From: Fusarium oxysporum f. sp. lycopersici 4287
Lineage: Eukaryota; Ascomycota; Sordariomycetes; Hypocreales; Nectriaceae
Direction: 5' to 3'
NCBI RefSeq assembly: GCF_000149955.1
Contig: NC_030986.1
Location: forward strand, 6,384,568-6,448,567
Length of the DNA stretch: 64,000 bases
Shown in pieces: positions 1-12,521 of the stretch. Position numbers and translations under genes: made by a program. Position 1 is the stretch's first letter. Every line of letters starts with the position of its first letter. The notes under the pieces were generated by a model, which saw only the letters and a program-made list of their open reading frames with translations, made no database searches and was not told the DNA's origin.

Positions 1-906
1 TCCAGGCAACCTTGTTCTCGTCGGCGCTCAGATTGGCCTGGTGTTTCAGTACGGCCATCTCCACCTCAATTTCTTGCTCTGTATAACCTTGACGGACCTG
101 GCGGAGACTCGATCGGGCCTTGGCTTCATTGCCTTTGATGAGGAAGAAAGTCGGGGAGTCGACGACAAAGAGCAGACCGGCTGCGATGATGATTGGCCAG
201 AGACATTGAAGACCTATGGGCAAGCGATAGGACAGCGACGAAGTAATCCCGTGGGTCGCCCAGTTGACTCCGCTGGTCAAGACTGAAGCGAGGTTGATGG
301 AGATAATAGACAAGGACACCATGGCTCCGCGGATGCGAGTAGGCGCAAGCTCGGTCTGGAAAGCGCCGGCCAGAGCGAGCATCATGAACGCAGCGCCGTC
401 TGCCCAACATGTGGTCAATATTCACGAAAGTAAGACGTGAGACGGGTCTGGAAGAAACTCACAGGCAATGGTTCGCCCGACAGTCAGCATGGCGACATTG
501 ATCGCTCCTGTTTGGATGGCAGCACCGACGAGAGAAATTAAGCAAGCTACCCAAAGCGCCTTCTTGCGACCATATTTATCACCGAGCCAAGCAGCCAGAA
601 GTGTGCCAGCCACAGCACCCGGGACAGGTACGGCTGTCATGATAGAAACATCCCGTGCCGGAAGTGCCAGGTTCAATGGGTTGCTGAAGTCGGCGATGAA
701 AGCAGGCATGGCATAGACACCCCCAATCACAGAGCCATCGAAGCCATATGTGAAGAAGCACAAGGATAGGAAAAAGGCTATACCTGTCAGTTAGGGAACC
801 GTCAGGCCAGATCTGCAAGAAAGATCATACCTGACGCGATTAACCGAAAGTTGTGTAGCAGGTGATGGACCGGCGACCTTTGGTCATAGGGTACCTCGGT
901 GGCCAT
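1..906 (-). CDS. MFS sugar transporter, 5' part (3' end outside window)
   Basis: Major facilitator of the sugar-porter family, expected in the plasma membrane. Three exons read on the minus strand: 906-831, 783-463 and 399-1, with GT-AG introns of 47 and 63 nt that keep frame. The start ATG at 906 gives MATEVPYDQRSPVHHLLHNF before the first membrane segment. Seen in the sequence: a TM1-like stretch ending FFTYGFDGSVIGG, a TM2 segment, the family loop motif GDKYGRKKAL, VGRTIAYGAAF at TM4, then QTELAPTRIRGAMV, which matches the sugar-porter E-x-x-P-x-x-x-R-G motif. The frame then runs through TM5-6 (LQCLWPIIIAAGLLFVVDSP) and part of the central loop. About half of a typical 500-residue transporter is present. 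The substrate cannot be predicted; sugar porters of this type also carry lactose, quinate or inositol. Confidence 0.85.
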
Positions 907-1544
907 CGTATGGGTTATATTGATCGGGGAAAAGATGGTTGAGTAGATTATACGAGATGAATCAGTTGGACGTTCGATGGAGATTTGGTTGCTTGGATCA
1001 AAAAGTTGGAAACCATGAATGTTTTTATATCATTCCCCAAGCCCATGGTTGGTTGCTAGGTTTGGAGTAGTGGGGAGCAGGGAGTGGGGCCACTCGGTAG
1101 AATGCTGCTGTTACCCCAGATTTCGCAGCTACGCTGTCGATCTAACCGCTTCTGGGCGAACGCCGAAACTTTCTGGTCCTGAGGAAAATCTCTCGGTTCG
1201 GTCTCTAATTGGTTAGCCAGTGTTGACTTTAGTGTGGCTAACGGGCATGAATCGTTCTCTTAATCTCATCGCCAGCAGTTGGGGCTGTTGATGGTAACGT
1301 CTACGTGGTGGAAGCTGAAAATTATTGCGGAAATGGTCGAAGGCAAGTTTGTTGGCAAGGCATTGTTGGCAAGGTATTGTTGGACAGTTCAGGTCAATGC
1401 GTATATGATTAATACCTGTGGGCAATGTTATGCAGCTGGCATTGCAAGCAGGCTGTCAGACCAAACTATCGACTGCGTATTACAGGCTACAGGGGTAATA
1501 AAAATTAAAAATTGCCGTTTTAGTCCGTATCTTCGCCACCGCGA
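907..1544. other. Intergenic, upstream of the sugar transporter
   Basis: No gene or RNA is recognised. The segment holds the presumed promoter of the leftward transporter gene and the left flank of the decayed hAT element. The ORFs here are short and show no family motif. Confidence 0.5.
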
Positions 1545-4500
1545 ATGACTATAGATAGGTAGATCTAGGCTACATCTACATGTAGATAGATTCTCGTAGA
1601 TAGAAGGATCCGCTATGTACCCCGGTAGGGTCTACTTCGACTACACGCTATCTCCCTCATATTATCACTAGTCTCCTGAAGGAGCCCATTATATCCATCC
1701 AAAAGTTCTGCTCTGAACCAAGACCTGACTGTCTATGTAACAGCAATTATGCTTGCATCCAACCGCGAACGCTTAGGCGGGACTATGCTACTAGCAGAAG
1801 AAAGGGTCCTTTCGCACTCGGCCGCCATCGCGGGGACGGATAGAATGTCAATCGCCATTTTGGCTACACGAGGATACTCAAATCGCTTAGCAGACCAATA
1901 ATTCAGCTGACTGTCATGCTTCGTGTATATATCCTGTCTCGTAGAAAGCCATCTCGCCAGTTCATCTGTGAGTAGTTCCTTCTCCTGGTTTGTAGCTGAT
2001 ATAAGCTCGTCCTGAAATGAGTCAAAGGGATTATGCTCTTGCGCCCCCACGGCGATGGGAAGAGTGCTATTTGCAATTTCGGATTGGGCCGGGAGGTCAC
2101 GATACTCGTCCTCCCACAGAGTTTGTACCAGTTAGCGAGCCGTACGCAGCCAGTCCTCTTTCCCGCCGTACGCCTTTTTCAAGAACGCCCATTGTATACC
2201 CGCATGAAGAACTGTGGTAGTATAATACACCGGCGTCTCGTCCAGTTTCATATAATACTTATTCAGTTTCACCCACGCAGAATTAACAAAATAAGCATAA
2301 TAGCTGGGTTCAGACCGGTCGGCCGCCTCGATCTTTGCTTTCTCAAGCGTCGCGAGGAAGAACTCATACGCAACGGCAACCTGCCAGATAATACCATATT
2401 GCGCCTCAGTGCCTCCCTTCCTAAGCCACGTCTGGCCATCCCCTTCAAGTCATAGAAGGCATGAGTGAAACATAGATAGAATATCCCAGAGCCAGCCAAG
2501 AGCGGCCCAGTCCGCATCCGTAAGCAAATTTCCCTCCTTCAGGCATCGTAGAAGAGATCTATATGGCTTAGTACGTTTTAATCGAGATTATATAAACGAT
2601 TTGTTTACTTGGAAGGTGATATTAATAAGCTATTTGAGATATCGCCGAAGCTTTATAATGCGCTTAATTATATAGTATTGCGAGAGTTAACGGGTGCTAT
2701 TGCCAAGAATTACGTCGAGAGTTCCCAGATAGCTCTTATTAGGGTATTATCTTATACCTTGCGTAGCATGGTGGGGGCCTTGTTTGGCTAATGAATCTAG
2801 ATAATTAGATTATATACTTTTTCTACCAGACCTCGCTCTGTCTACTCTTTAAAATCACCTGCATCTAGATCTTCCAGGGCATAGTCATCCTTAATAGAGA
2901 GTAAGTCCTGAGCGATATGGTAGATCATATGCCTCAAGCATCGGATCCTTCTATGCCTCGGTTCGCGCTACCGAAGCCTGCGACCTAATGATTTGACGGC
3001 GATGTTATTGTTAGATGCATTTGTTAAGGACAGGATAGCTGACCTTGCTATTTGCGGTTAGCTCAAGCTTATTAAGAATCTCTATGATATTTATAGAGAT
3101 ATTCTCCCCTATATAGTTAATAGTTATATTCGGGAAACCTAGGAGGTCTTTCTAGGGCTAGAAAGTATCTTTATTAAAGAAAAAGGCATTAATAGAGAAG
3201 AAAGAACATATGCTTTTTAAGGTATACCTATTAAATATAATATAGACCTGGCTTAAGCTTTATGTGACGGCTGTGGTTTCCCAAGGGATAAACTAGTCCA
3301 TACTAGATTTATATTAATAGATTTATAAGGCAAAGGCTGAGCAAACGTTGGTTGTCACGTCTCCCTGATGATTAAGTAATACGTGTTAGGCTTATTAATA
3401 TAAAGAAGTTTTATTAATAGCTGGTAAGCTAGAATTTATGAAAGGGCTAATGAGTGTGGTCTATATACTGGGGGTAATTATGTTGTGGTAAGAGGATCAT
3501 GAAGCGATTCTGGGAGTCACTGGTGATCCGGATATTTGGGGGTGACTGAGGCTTGGCAGTTATGGATGGAATCCCTTAGTGTGTGGGGATTGTATATAAT
3601 TGGTGAAAATTATGGGGTACACGTGACGTGACCGCGAGGGTTGTAACACTTTATAGTAGTATATTAATAATAAAGACTTTATAGGTAAAGAACTTGTTAG
3701 TAATCCTAGCCTTAATAGTTATATATATAAGACTAGTAAAGGTCTTTTCTATTAAGGGATTTAGATAATAGAAAATCTTGTAAAGGCTATTATGCTTGAG
3801 TATATAGAAGGATAGGTTTATATTAGTAATTTACTAGATTAGTAGATATTAAAGTATAATCTTATTAAAACAGGTAATAAGTTTATTGCGAAACTTATCT
3901 TTTTTCTATTTCTTAGTAGTAAACTTTCAGATATTGGGTTAATTTAGTAACTGCTTAGCTATATATTAACTAATCTTAGATAGATCTAGGTAACAAATGC
4001 CATATAACTTGCTTAGATGACTTTCTATTTTCTAAGTATTAGATGCAATGTAAGTCTCGGGCTTATAGACTTCTTATTAGATATAGTGACAATAAAGCCA
4101 TAGCGGTGGTTTAGATTGGGTATCCGAGGTCTTGGCTTAGATATTGTAGCCGTGCTGCCAGAACTACCCTATACTAAAACCACTTCGGGTTCCAAGCGTC
4201 TAATAGCTTCACACGGATAAGGAAATAGCCTCCCAATCTTTAATAATAACTAAATTAGAGGAGGATAAATCTAGTTTAGGTAATACTAATGGGCTAGATA
4301 GGCCTTAGAGATCGTTAGCCTGAGATATCTTTCTCTTAAATAATATGCTGAAAGCATCTATTAATAGGAAATACTATTATAGACCGAGAGAGAAAAAAAA
4401 CGCGTTTTAGGAGGGGCATCGAACTATAGCGATACCTCTTTTACTTTATAAATAAGGTAAGGGTAAAGGTACTACTACATTTAGGGTCGGATTTAGTATC

Positions 4501-4643
4501 TATCTATATTTCCGTCTATCTACTAAGGGGTAATATAAATAGGTACATGACCCAACATGCATCCACTGTAAATAGATAGATATAGGTTATACAGATCTAT
4601 ATCTATATTCCATCTATATTAGTAGATAGATTTACCAGCCTGG
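1545..4643 (-). mobile_element. Decayed hAT element, relative of the copy at 26188-29000
   Basis: The left edge has TAGATAG/TACATC-type subterminal repeats (about 1548-1608). The right edge (4621-4643) is GTAGATAGATTTACCAGCCTGG with a little leader, nearly the same as the perfect terminal repeat of the 26-29 kb copy. The outermost left TIR seems to be missing. The minus strand at 1733-2520 encodes the hAT C-terminal dimerisation region, including YWSAKRFEYPRVAKMAIDI and SVPAMAAECERTLSSAS, closely similar to the other copy. From about 2570 to 4600 the sequence is AT-rich and full of stops, yet stretches still align by eye with the other copy (2860-2980 against 27520-27640). This pattern fits an old element decayed by C-to-T type mutation. 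It is about 3.1 kb, against 2.8 kb for the other copy, so it may hold a further insertion. Confidence 0.75.
1733..2050 (-). pseudogene. hAT transposase C-terminal fragment (dimerisation domain)
   Basis: A 105-residue open stretch carries the hAT family C-terminal dimerisation motif: KRFEYPRVAKMAIDILSVPA, then ECERTLSSASSIV and KRSRLDASIIAVT. It begins within AQEHNPFDSFQDELISATNQ, which aligns with EYNPFDSFQDELISSTRHGH of the sister copy at 26.7 kb. The catalytic part further left in the protein (higher coordinates) is broken. It is a relic inside the decayed element, not an expressed gene. Confidence 0.8.
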
Positions 4644-4963
4644 ATGTATCAGAGGCCGCGAGGTCAGGAAACCGCTCTCTAGGCAGAAGTGCCTCGCCAC
4701 CGTCTTTAGTGGGCTTTTGGCTTCAACTTTGCAACTCGCTGACGTCGTCAAAACAGCAGCTTTTTAACCACTTCTTCGAGTGTATTTATGAAGAGGGTTG
4801 GCCATTGGATTACTAGGAGTAGTATTGGTACTTTAAATTGACTGAACTTCCTAGGAAAATAGCTACTTTTGAAGTACCTTTACTTATGACGATATCGCCA
4901 CACCAATAGGGGGATGTACATACGGTTTAACATTTACTACCCTGGTACCCTGTTCAGTGAACT
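4644..4963. other. Intergenic between hAT relic and transcription factor
   Basis: Ordinary-composition sequence downstream of the leftward Zn2Cys6 gene. It presumably holds that gene's 3' UTR. No other feature is seen. Confidence 0.4.
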
Positions 4964-7165
4964 TTACCAAGCCGTCGGAGGCCCTGGAAGGTCCGGCCGG
5001 TTCATAGTTGCTATGATGTCCACGAAAGGCTTGAGGAACGGGTGATTTCCCCCTCGAAACAAAGCCAATAAGGCCAAGAACCTATTAAGTATAGCCATGA
5101 CATGGCTTATCTGGGTCTCCCGCGAGTCTATGAAATTGTTGGGGAGCTGAGCCGTCCAGTCCAATTCCTCGGACGGCGGTGCCACGTACGTCGGATCTAA
5201 GCTCTCAGTCTCCAAGACCGCACTGGATCTGGAGCCTGATATGGCGTTGCCGCCGTCGGTCCGTTCCATGTTAAGCTCGAAAGCCCGAGCCACCTGCGTG
5301 AGGTTAACAGCGATTTCAAAGAGTTTTTCCACCAGGCCGACTCCATGCGTTTCCAAAGAACTGAGGGCAAACTTGGAGCACGCCTCTACAGTTTCCGCAG
5401 CGATATGCACGGCGTATGATGGTTGCAACTCCTTGCTCGACGCAGAGAAGGAGGTGTAGCCGTGGTGGAATGAGAGGGTCCAGAGCATGCTGCAGATCCA
5501 ATGCCGGGTAATCAAGATGTCAGCATGCTGTGCCTCCGTGCCGGTCGCAGATGTCGGGCGCAAAGGTCTCATGTAGCGTGCGAGCAGATATGTCACCCTT
5601 TCCGGTGTGACGTGCTGTTCTTCGGGATCCATCTGACACGAGTTCTTCCAGCATCGCACAACAGTGTCATCGACGAAGTCGGTAGAGTCGATCATTTGAC
5701 GTATGCCCTCAATGGCCAGGTCTTCGGGAGCCTCTTCTGGCGAAGAAGCACCATTGATGAGACTATGGAGGTCCATGACTTCCGAAGCCATCAGTCTCGG
5801 CATCTGAAGCTTGGTGGCTCGTTGGAGAGCGTATATCCTGAAGTCTGATCAGTAAGAAACCCGCAGTTACTGGCAACGAAGCACACCTGTCAATAATAAT
5901 CAATGCAGTCACCGTTCTCACTCTGCGATCGAATTCACCTGGCATGATGTTGCCATATCCAGAAGGGTCATTCAAGTGTAGAAGTTCCGCCAGAACCTGG
6001 GCCTCTCGTAACCGAACCAGCGCGGCATTGTGATTACCACGGCAGAACTGGCATCCGAAAAGGAAGAAGCTGGTGATGACGGTATCGATGGTTGGTTCCT
6101 GGCCAAAGTCTCTGCAACCGTGCAAGGCAATGCTGCAGGAAAGAACCGATTCAGCGAGTTTCAACCGGCCGGAGAAAAGGTGCCTATCTTCGCTAACGAT
6201 GGGCTGGAACAGGGTGTAAGCGCAAATACTATGCAAGAGAGCATTGAATTGTCGATCGCGTTCGTGCTGGCCATGTCTGACGTTGTCCGACAGATAGGAT
6301 CTCTTGAAGAAGGGCATAGATAAATGAAGCCGAGAGAGGAAGATGTCGACAAGCTGCGAAATCTGGGCTGCGTCCAAGGGAGAAGTGAAGCCATCGCCAG
6401 CGATCGTGCCGAGAGACTGCCTTCTCGTGGGTGGCCAACGCGGGATGCATGAGGCCAATCGGGTCGGTGGGCGTGGCGACCCCAACATCGGCAGTGGCAT
6501 GGTAGACTGCGCCGCGCATGTCCATGTCGCGAACGGCGGCACGTCTGCCCAGAAAACGGCTGGTGAATCTGTCCATGACGCTGTCGGGAATCAAGCGCTG
6601 CCATGTCCGCCCATTGCTCTGCTAGTCCAAAACTTTGGTCGAGTTGATTGTCACTTGCAGACCCAAGAGTGACGGCCTCTCCGACAGCGGTGGGATACCC
6701 GCGTAGCGGGCCAACGTTGTCGATGACTGCATTATGACGGTTTCCTAGCAAGGCGACTGCTGTTGATGTGTCTGAGCCAGTGTCGGAACTCTGATGATGC
6801 CAGCTATAGGCAGCTGGCACCGCTACGTTGTCGTTGGGAGCGCCTCTCCGTGTCGATGGTCTTGGAGCAGGCTGAGACAGCCGTGATGTATTGGGGTGAT
6901 TGGCGGCCCTTGCAGTCAGCCTGGTGCCAGCCTTCTTCTTAGGTGGCCCCCGGCGATAGGTGCAGGTCAAGCCCGTGATGGTGCACGTCTCGCAGGGTGC
7001 AGTCCGCTCACACTGCGAGGAGGGTCAGTGGTGGGTCCTGGCATGGGACGCTTGATCACGAAAAGTCGTTACCCTCACTTTACGCGCGTAACACTGGTCG
7101 CAGGCGCGTGGCTGGAGAATACGGGAGAAAGTATGATCTAGAATGAATTGGAACTGGCTATCCAT
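4964..7165 (-). CDS. Zn2Cys6 (zinc cluster) transcription factor, frame disturbed
   Basis: Fungal-specific nuclear regulator. Exon 1 is 7165-7073; a 60-nt intron (7072-7013) follows; exon 2 starts at 7012. Joined, they give the binuclear cluster ACDQCYARKVR then CERTAPCETCTITGLTC, spacing C-x2-C-x6-C-x5-C-x2-C-x6-C, with a basic tail PPKKK. The last intron is 5886-5838 and joins TALIIIDR to IYALQRATKLQMPRLMAS; the stop is at 4964. The middle-homology region (DGFTSPLDAAQISQLVDIFL, SICAYTLFQPIVSED, FFLFGCQFCRGNHNAALVRL) is clear. Between about 6610 and 6420 the coding sense moves through three frames; dropping one base near 6604 and one near 6420 would restore a continuous protein of roughly 680 residues. 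This may be assembly error or real decay. No target pathway can be inferred; the neighbours are transposon relics. Confidence 0.8.
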
Positions 7166-7521
7166 TTTGGGCTGGTCATTGATCGCAGCGAAAGCGCGGG
7201 GATCAGAGAGGTGAAGAGGTGAGTTCGAGGCGATGAGGGGAGGAGGTTCATGTTCAGTTTCAGGTCCTATTCCTACTCGGTTTTAGCCGCTATCTCACAG
7301 CAGCTATGCCCGGTAAGCGGGGTTTAGAAGCGCCCCGAATATTTATCCGTGACGCCTCACTTCGCCGACGCTAATCTTGGCGCGTGGCCAGCTTTCTCAA
7401 ACTTCCCACTTTTTCTTTCCCAAACCTCTATATTGGCCTGGTAACCTCTGTTGATCGCGGTGCAAAATACTAATATACACGTAATTTTAGTCTCCCACAC
7501 TGAAAGACTTCGCCTTGCAAA
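7166..7521. promoter_or_regulatory. Intergenic upstream of the Zn2Cys6 gene
   Basis: This 350-bp stretch lies between the leftward regulator and a rightward small ORF, so it could act as a divergent promoter. No convincing TATA or CCAAT element is seen. Confidence 0.3.
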
Positions 7522-7734
7522 ATGAGACCCTCGTCAATGATCTTGTTGGCATCCTGGGGTCTAGCGAATGCTATAATGATCGAGGAAGGATTCTTTGCTG
7601 TGGATGCCCTCGAGCCAGCCAAAATATTTTATCCCGGCGCACGAGATGAACGGTCTGTTTTTCTGCAGGATATTGTCTCTGGTGTCCTTAAATTGGCTCA
7701 CATCTATCGAAGTGGTCCGGATGCCGTGTGTTAA
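7522..7734 (+). CDS. Small ORF with signal-peptide-like N terminus (70 aa)
   Basis: The product is 70 residues. The N terminus MRPSSMILLASWGLANAIMI is short, hydrophobic and signal-peptide-like, followed by EEGFFAVDALEPAKIFYPGA. No family is recognised and there are no cysteine pairs typical of small effectors (only the final residue is Cys). It ends where the AT-rich block begins, so it may be the surviving 5' end of a longer secreted-protein gene lost to decay. Expression is not evident from sequence. Confidence 0.3.
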   Translation: MRPSSMILLASWGLANAIMIEEGFFAVDALEPAKIFYPGARDERSVFLQDIVSGVLKLAHIYRSGPDAVC

Positions 7735-9080
7735 GGGTAAGGATTATAATCAGCGTGAATAACTTCATGGTTGCAACGAATTCTAAAGCACAGGCAACAT
7801 CCTGCTGCCTAGAAGATCAGCAGATTAAATACAAGTATAAGAAATAGACTTTCGTCGCTCCCTAGTACTTATTATAATTGTAGGAAGGTTAATCTATGAT
7901 TTGTTTATATAGGAGTTTAGCGTAGTACTAATATATTATAAGTCAGCATGTGATTTATTTTATAATTAGCCTATAGTTTGTAGAAAATAACTTTCTTATA
8001 GTTAGATTTACTTTTAAAATTAGAAATTATTTATAGATATATATAATTAAATAATTAAAGTTTACTTTATATAACTCACATATTATATGTTATAATATAT
8101 ATTATAAGCTATAAGCAAGCGGCACATAAGCGAGCAGCACAGCATACTATACTACTAGAAATAGCTTACTCTATAGTATTTTTAAAATTTAAATAAAATA
8201 GCTAAAAATCTAAAACAAAGATTCCTAGTAGTAATATGGTTAGCTTTATTTATATATATTTTTTTTAAAGACTTTTAGCTATTTTATGTTTTATATAAAA
8301 CCTTATTTTACGGTATATATATTTTCTAATATAACTAGTTATATAAAATAAAATAGTGAAACACCCTAGAAGATTATATTAAGAAAATAATCTAATTAAG
8401 GAAGCTATACTTTTGTTTTAGCTATGTTAAGTTTAATCTGAACTTTTAAGAATTATTTAAAAAACTACGTTTAAGGTGAAAAGTGGAGTATGCCTGTAAC
8501 AGTTGCACCTAATCACTAAGCCATAGGGCAAAAGATTAGGCCATAACTGCTATTGTAATAATTACAGTGGTGCTTGCAGCTGCTTATAAAAGCCTTATAG
8601 CGCTGTTATGGGCAGGAATTGTAAGATATATAGAGGACTTTAAATAACTTAGCAATAAATCAGGTACTTCAATTTAGGTCTTGTTTCTGAGCTAATAAGG
8701 CTAATTACCCGTAAGCTTTACCTCTAGTTAATATTATAACTTTTTATAAAAGGAAAATATATTTTAGTATTGGTAGTTTTAAAATTATAAAGATGTAAGC
8801 CATATACTTATTTAAGCTGCTTACTTATTATATATATTATATAAAGTTAATCTTATTAATCTTATTAACTATTAAAAACATTTTTTTATTTTTTAAAATT
8901 CTTAATAAGTAAAAATAAAAATCATTTTATATGTTATTTAACTAGAAAAAAGTAGTCTTAACTTCTCTTTACTTTACAGCCTTTTTAGTATTAAAAGTCG
9001 ATATTCTACTTTGCTAAGCCTTTTTAAGTAGGTCGAAAAGGATATTAACTAAATCGAATGAATTATTCGCGAGAAATAAA
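7735..9080. repeat. AT-rich decayed block
   Basis: Long runs of TA/AT-rich sequence with no open frame of note and stops in all frames, ending at the pogo relic. It resembles sequence altered by repeat-induced point mutation (abundant TA, few CA/TG pairs by eye). The ancestral element is not recognisable. Confidence 0.5.
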
Positions 9081-9617
9081 GATCTAATATTATCTAGTGT
9101 CTCCTTCTAATTTAGATGCGCTTTTTGAAGAGGAACTTTAAGGCTGGTATTAACTATAACTTCTCTCTGATGATTGCACCAAGGTCGGAGTAGTGATTTA
9201 TAAGCCTTTCTTCCGTGATAGCCTTCTTCCGAGCGGCGGAAATAAGTCCTGATGGCTTCAATTAGACTTCTGGATGGCGGTCAAAGAACCGATTGACCCA
9301 GTTCTTGCCGAGATAGTCTCCTCTATCGTTAGCCGATGCCATAGATTCCGCAAAGTCGCGGATTTCTTGCTTTAGGGCAGGCTGGTGGCCTCTTTCTCGT
9401 AGTAATATCAATTCAATTAAGTCTTCCTCTGGTAAATCAGTTAGTGATATGTCTTTTTCATTATATTCGTGGCTGCTATCAGCTCCCTTAATCCGACCTT
9501 TTAATATCGAAGGAGCGGTTCTATATCGTTGTGCCGCGCTGCGAAGACTTATCTGTTTTGCGTCGGCTTTGGCCAAGCTTATAGTATATTCTCTATCGGT
9601 AACTAGCGATAGCATTC
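9080..9617 (-). pseudogene. pogo-family transposase, N-terminal relic
   Basis: From an ATG at 9615 the minus strand encodes a psq-type helix-turn-helix (AKADAKQISLRSAAQRYRTA, then SILKGRI) and a CENP-B/Tc5-type second DNA-binding domain ending GKNWVNRFFDRHPEV, which matches the family hallmark W-x-x-x-F-x-x-R-[HN]-P. After a stop at 9262 the frame still makes sense (ARKKAITEERLINHYSDL, before the missing DDE domain) and then dissolves into AT-rich sequence. A related, better-preserved transposase lies at 39586-41187. Confidence 0.75.
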
Positions 9618-9808
9618 TGTGAATTTGAATTGATTTGAAATAATATTGCGGTTGTGATAGCTTTATAAAGATAATCGCCGTAATGCTGGATAAACGACGA
9701 GGTGGGGAAGTTGAGGTGTACGGTGTGGTGATTGATTATGTTAGTAAGAGCCCCTGACAGATTTCCTCCTATTTCCCTTACTAACTTCTCACTTTCTTCC
9801 CTGCCTAG

Positions 9809-10297
9809 GTCAACCAAATCGCTTGGAAGGATAACAGCCTCGTGCTCTTCTTGACCACTCTATTTAGTGGTGATAATGATGAACGCACTGAGAGAAAAAG
9901 GAAGCGGTTATCAGGGAGAACCTTAAGAGCAAAGCCGATATAGCGTTTCTTTGGTGATGAGCCTTCCAACGTCATTTCAATCTCGATAATTGCTGCTACT
10001 TATAACGATGAAATGAATCATGTTGACTGAGGTGGCCAATTGAGGGCATATATAACCTACGATCACCGTGTTTGCCGGGGAGCTTGGCAGGAACTCAATA
10101 GGACCTTCCTTCTCGAAGGGGTGCTTATTAACATATACCTCTTACAGCGAAAAGGGCGCCTAAAATGGAGGCAATTCACGAACCCAAAGGAGTGGAAGAA
10201 ATGCATTTATAACTCTCTTTTCAACACGTACCACGGTGAAGGTCAGCTACGAAAGAGGAACCGTTCACGGAAGGAAGAGGTCGAAGATGATAACTAG
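9809..10297 (+). pseudogene. piggyBac-like (DDE_Tnp_1_7) transposase, C-terminal relic 1
   Basis: The frame reads VNQIAWKDNSLVLFLTTLFS, RKRKRLSGRTLRAKPI, a TAG, RFFGDEPSN, NDEMNHVD, a TGA, then GGQLRAYITYDHRVCRGAWQ and LLEGVLINIYLLQRKGRLKW. This order (IAWKDN...FLTT, FGD, D-x-x-x-x-x-Y, then a tryptophan and NxY/L segment) is that of the C-terminal half of piggyBac-type transposases. A plausible splice acceptor (CTGCCTAG, with TACTAAC branch-like sequence) sits just before 9809. Relic 2 at 36603-37363 is homologous and shares the TGA after the VD residues. Confidence 0.7.
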
Positions 10298-12305
10298 TTG
10301 CCGCCGGCAGAACCATTGCCTAGTTACCACGAAGCCAAACGACGAGTTAAATTATTTCCTCGAGGCTCGGCGCTCCCCGTAACTCACTCATGGCTATCCC
10401 AAACACCGTTACCTGGAGTCGGGAGCTTAAGTTCTGGTGCCAGTCAATAGGATAGTGTTACAACCGTTGCTCCATGCGCAGCAGCGATGACACAAGCAAA
10501 TTATGATAGTTATAAATTGGTGACGAGTGTAAAACCGCCCCCAAAGATCGAGACCACCAGGGCATTATCCTCTGTGGGTGTGCTGGGAAATTTAAAGATC
10601 CTGATATGACATTGATAGCCATCGCGCATACTGTACGAATTGTGGCCATGCGGTCTTCGACTCTTCGGGATAGAGCAGACTCAAGTATAACCTTTTCGGC
10701 GGCAGCATTAATTACGCGCAACTTGCGTATATCGGAGTAGTCTGTCTTTAGTATCAGATTCTGCTCAAGGACCTAGCTTAAAGTTAGCACCTGAAGGTGC
10801 TTGCATCAATCGATGAGCGTCACGGCTTGCCTTGCTAAAGCCCGACTGCAACACCAAATCGAGGCCCAGTACATTGGCGGAGTGTTAGCCCCAAGTCAAC
10901 TTTTCGGGGTCCTGTCATGCCGGCGTTAGCGTTTAATGGCACACAGTACGTGAAGCGGGGCAGCGTGGTGATCTCGGGCCGGGATACACGGACAATGCCT
11001 TGATACGGCTTAGTGAGAAGCGCTAGCCGGCACCAACAGTCCAGAGGGTTTGGCACGGATGAGAGGGTTCATCGGTTTCCATACTGTAATGCAGCACGAC
11101 GCTTAAGCGGCCACGCAGACAAATGAGATGACCTGCGAGCATTGCCCAATGGAAACTCAGCTTGATTAAATGAGGGCAGAGTGTTCAGTGAGGCGAAGCA
11201 TCAGATCAAGAAACTTTAATCAAGCATTCCAGGCGGCTGATTGGCCAGACGGGGTGGCACTCCAGAATCGAGGGTGGGGCATGAAGACCCTTCACTATTT
11301 TGCACGCATTTTTCCTTCGCGACCTTAACCGACTAAATAAGCCATGGCGAGTCGAATGGTGGTGGGTTACTTTGTTGCTCGTTCCTCCGTAGTAAGGCAT
11401 TCATTCACATGGGAACTTTTATGAGTGTACTGTATGGGTTCCTAGAACCTGGCAAAAGCTCACGACTTCGAGCGCCACAGTTTAGTTGCGGCGCTTGACG
11501 GCATGGCGGCGACAAAGATGACACTCAGCTCCGACTCACAATTGGCCCGCACTAGAGAAGGCCAAATCTTACTGGCGTACAAGATTCTTCGCTCCTATGC
11601 CATCTAGGGCTTAGCAGTCCTCGCGCTTCAGTATCGAGATGTCCTGTCATGTACAGTCCCTTTCCGTTCATCTTGATCAAACCGGATCCGAGTGGCAAGT
11701 GAACTCGTGAGTTTGCTTCACTCACGTTGTACCCAAGGATCACAAGCATGCCAAATCACCCAGGGCTCACATGAAAGTGAGATTTGGTTGGTGCCTCTGG
11801 TGTGGAGACTTGTGGTGGACGCTAGTGAAGTGTATTCTGCGCCACGGTTATCCCCAGTCAGAGCCGGCTTCCTGAGACCCTGGATTAGCGTTCCAACTTC
11901 CGGGGTAAACTCAGGTGGGCGGGTCTGATCGGCAACAGCGAGTCGTTTCATCTAATTACTGACGACTGTGTACGGAGTACCGACTTGACAAAGATCACTA
12001 CCGAAACTAGAAACTACTGGCTTTCCAGACTTGTCCTTTTTCGTCCATGATTGTCAGTGAAGCCCTTTCGACTACGACGCTGGGACTTTTTGCTCGGCTT
12101 CCTGTCATTGCTAACACCCCCCCCCCCCCCCGGCGCTCGTTCAGCGAGACGAAGCTGGCTGGTTGTCTAATCTTACTTGAGAGCTACTTCAGGAACACGC
12201 TATGGAAGGGCGCCTTGGCTCTGGTAGCCAACTGTAATGGTTTCACAGATACATTTGACCGCTGGGCATGCAGTTTGGAGGAGCGACCCTATGGCATCTA
12301 ATGAA
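10298..12305. other. Long intergenic region
   Basis: About 2 kb with only short, motif-free ORFs on both strands. A run of 15 C residues lies at 12117-12131. The left end may contain the decayed tail of the piggyBac relic. No RNA gene was recognised. Confidence 0.45.
12117..12131 (+). repeat. Poly-C homopolymer (15 nt)
   Basis: Fifteen consecutive C residues about 390 bp upstream of the GPCR start codon. A homopolymer of this kind is uncommon in this sequence and prone to length error. Confidence 0.9.
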
Positions 12306-12313
12306 TATAAATA
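12306..12313 (+). promoter_or_regulatory. Possible TATA box (TATAAATA) for the GPCR gene
   Basis: A TATAAATA match lies about 215 bp before the GPCR ATG, followed by pyrimidine-rich sequence (12320-12430) typical of fungal promoters. Supported only by the motif and its position. Confidence 0.35.
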
Positions 12314-12521
12314 GTCCTCCCGGTCCCTGTTGGCTGTCTCGACCGCTTCACGTCCAGAACAATTCATGTCTCCTGTTTGACCCGTTTGTGGTCCTCAGCA
12401 GCGCCTCGTCCTCATCTACCTCTTAATATTTATAGACTATCTCCATGACTGCGGACAATTGTAGTTGAGCTCTGTCCTGGAAATCAGCGGTTCCAAGACG
12501 AAAGCTGTAAGGTTTGACGTC

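Noticed and set aside
10298..12305. Short ORFs of 64-87 codons on both strands
   Set aside because: Random length for this composition, no signal peptide, membrane segment or motif.
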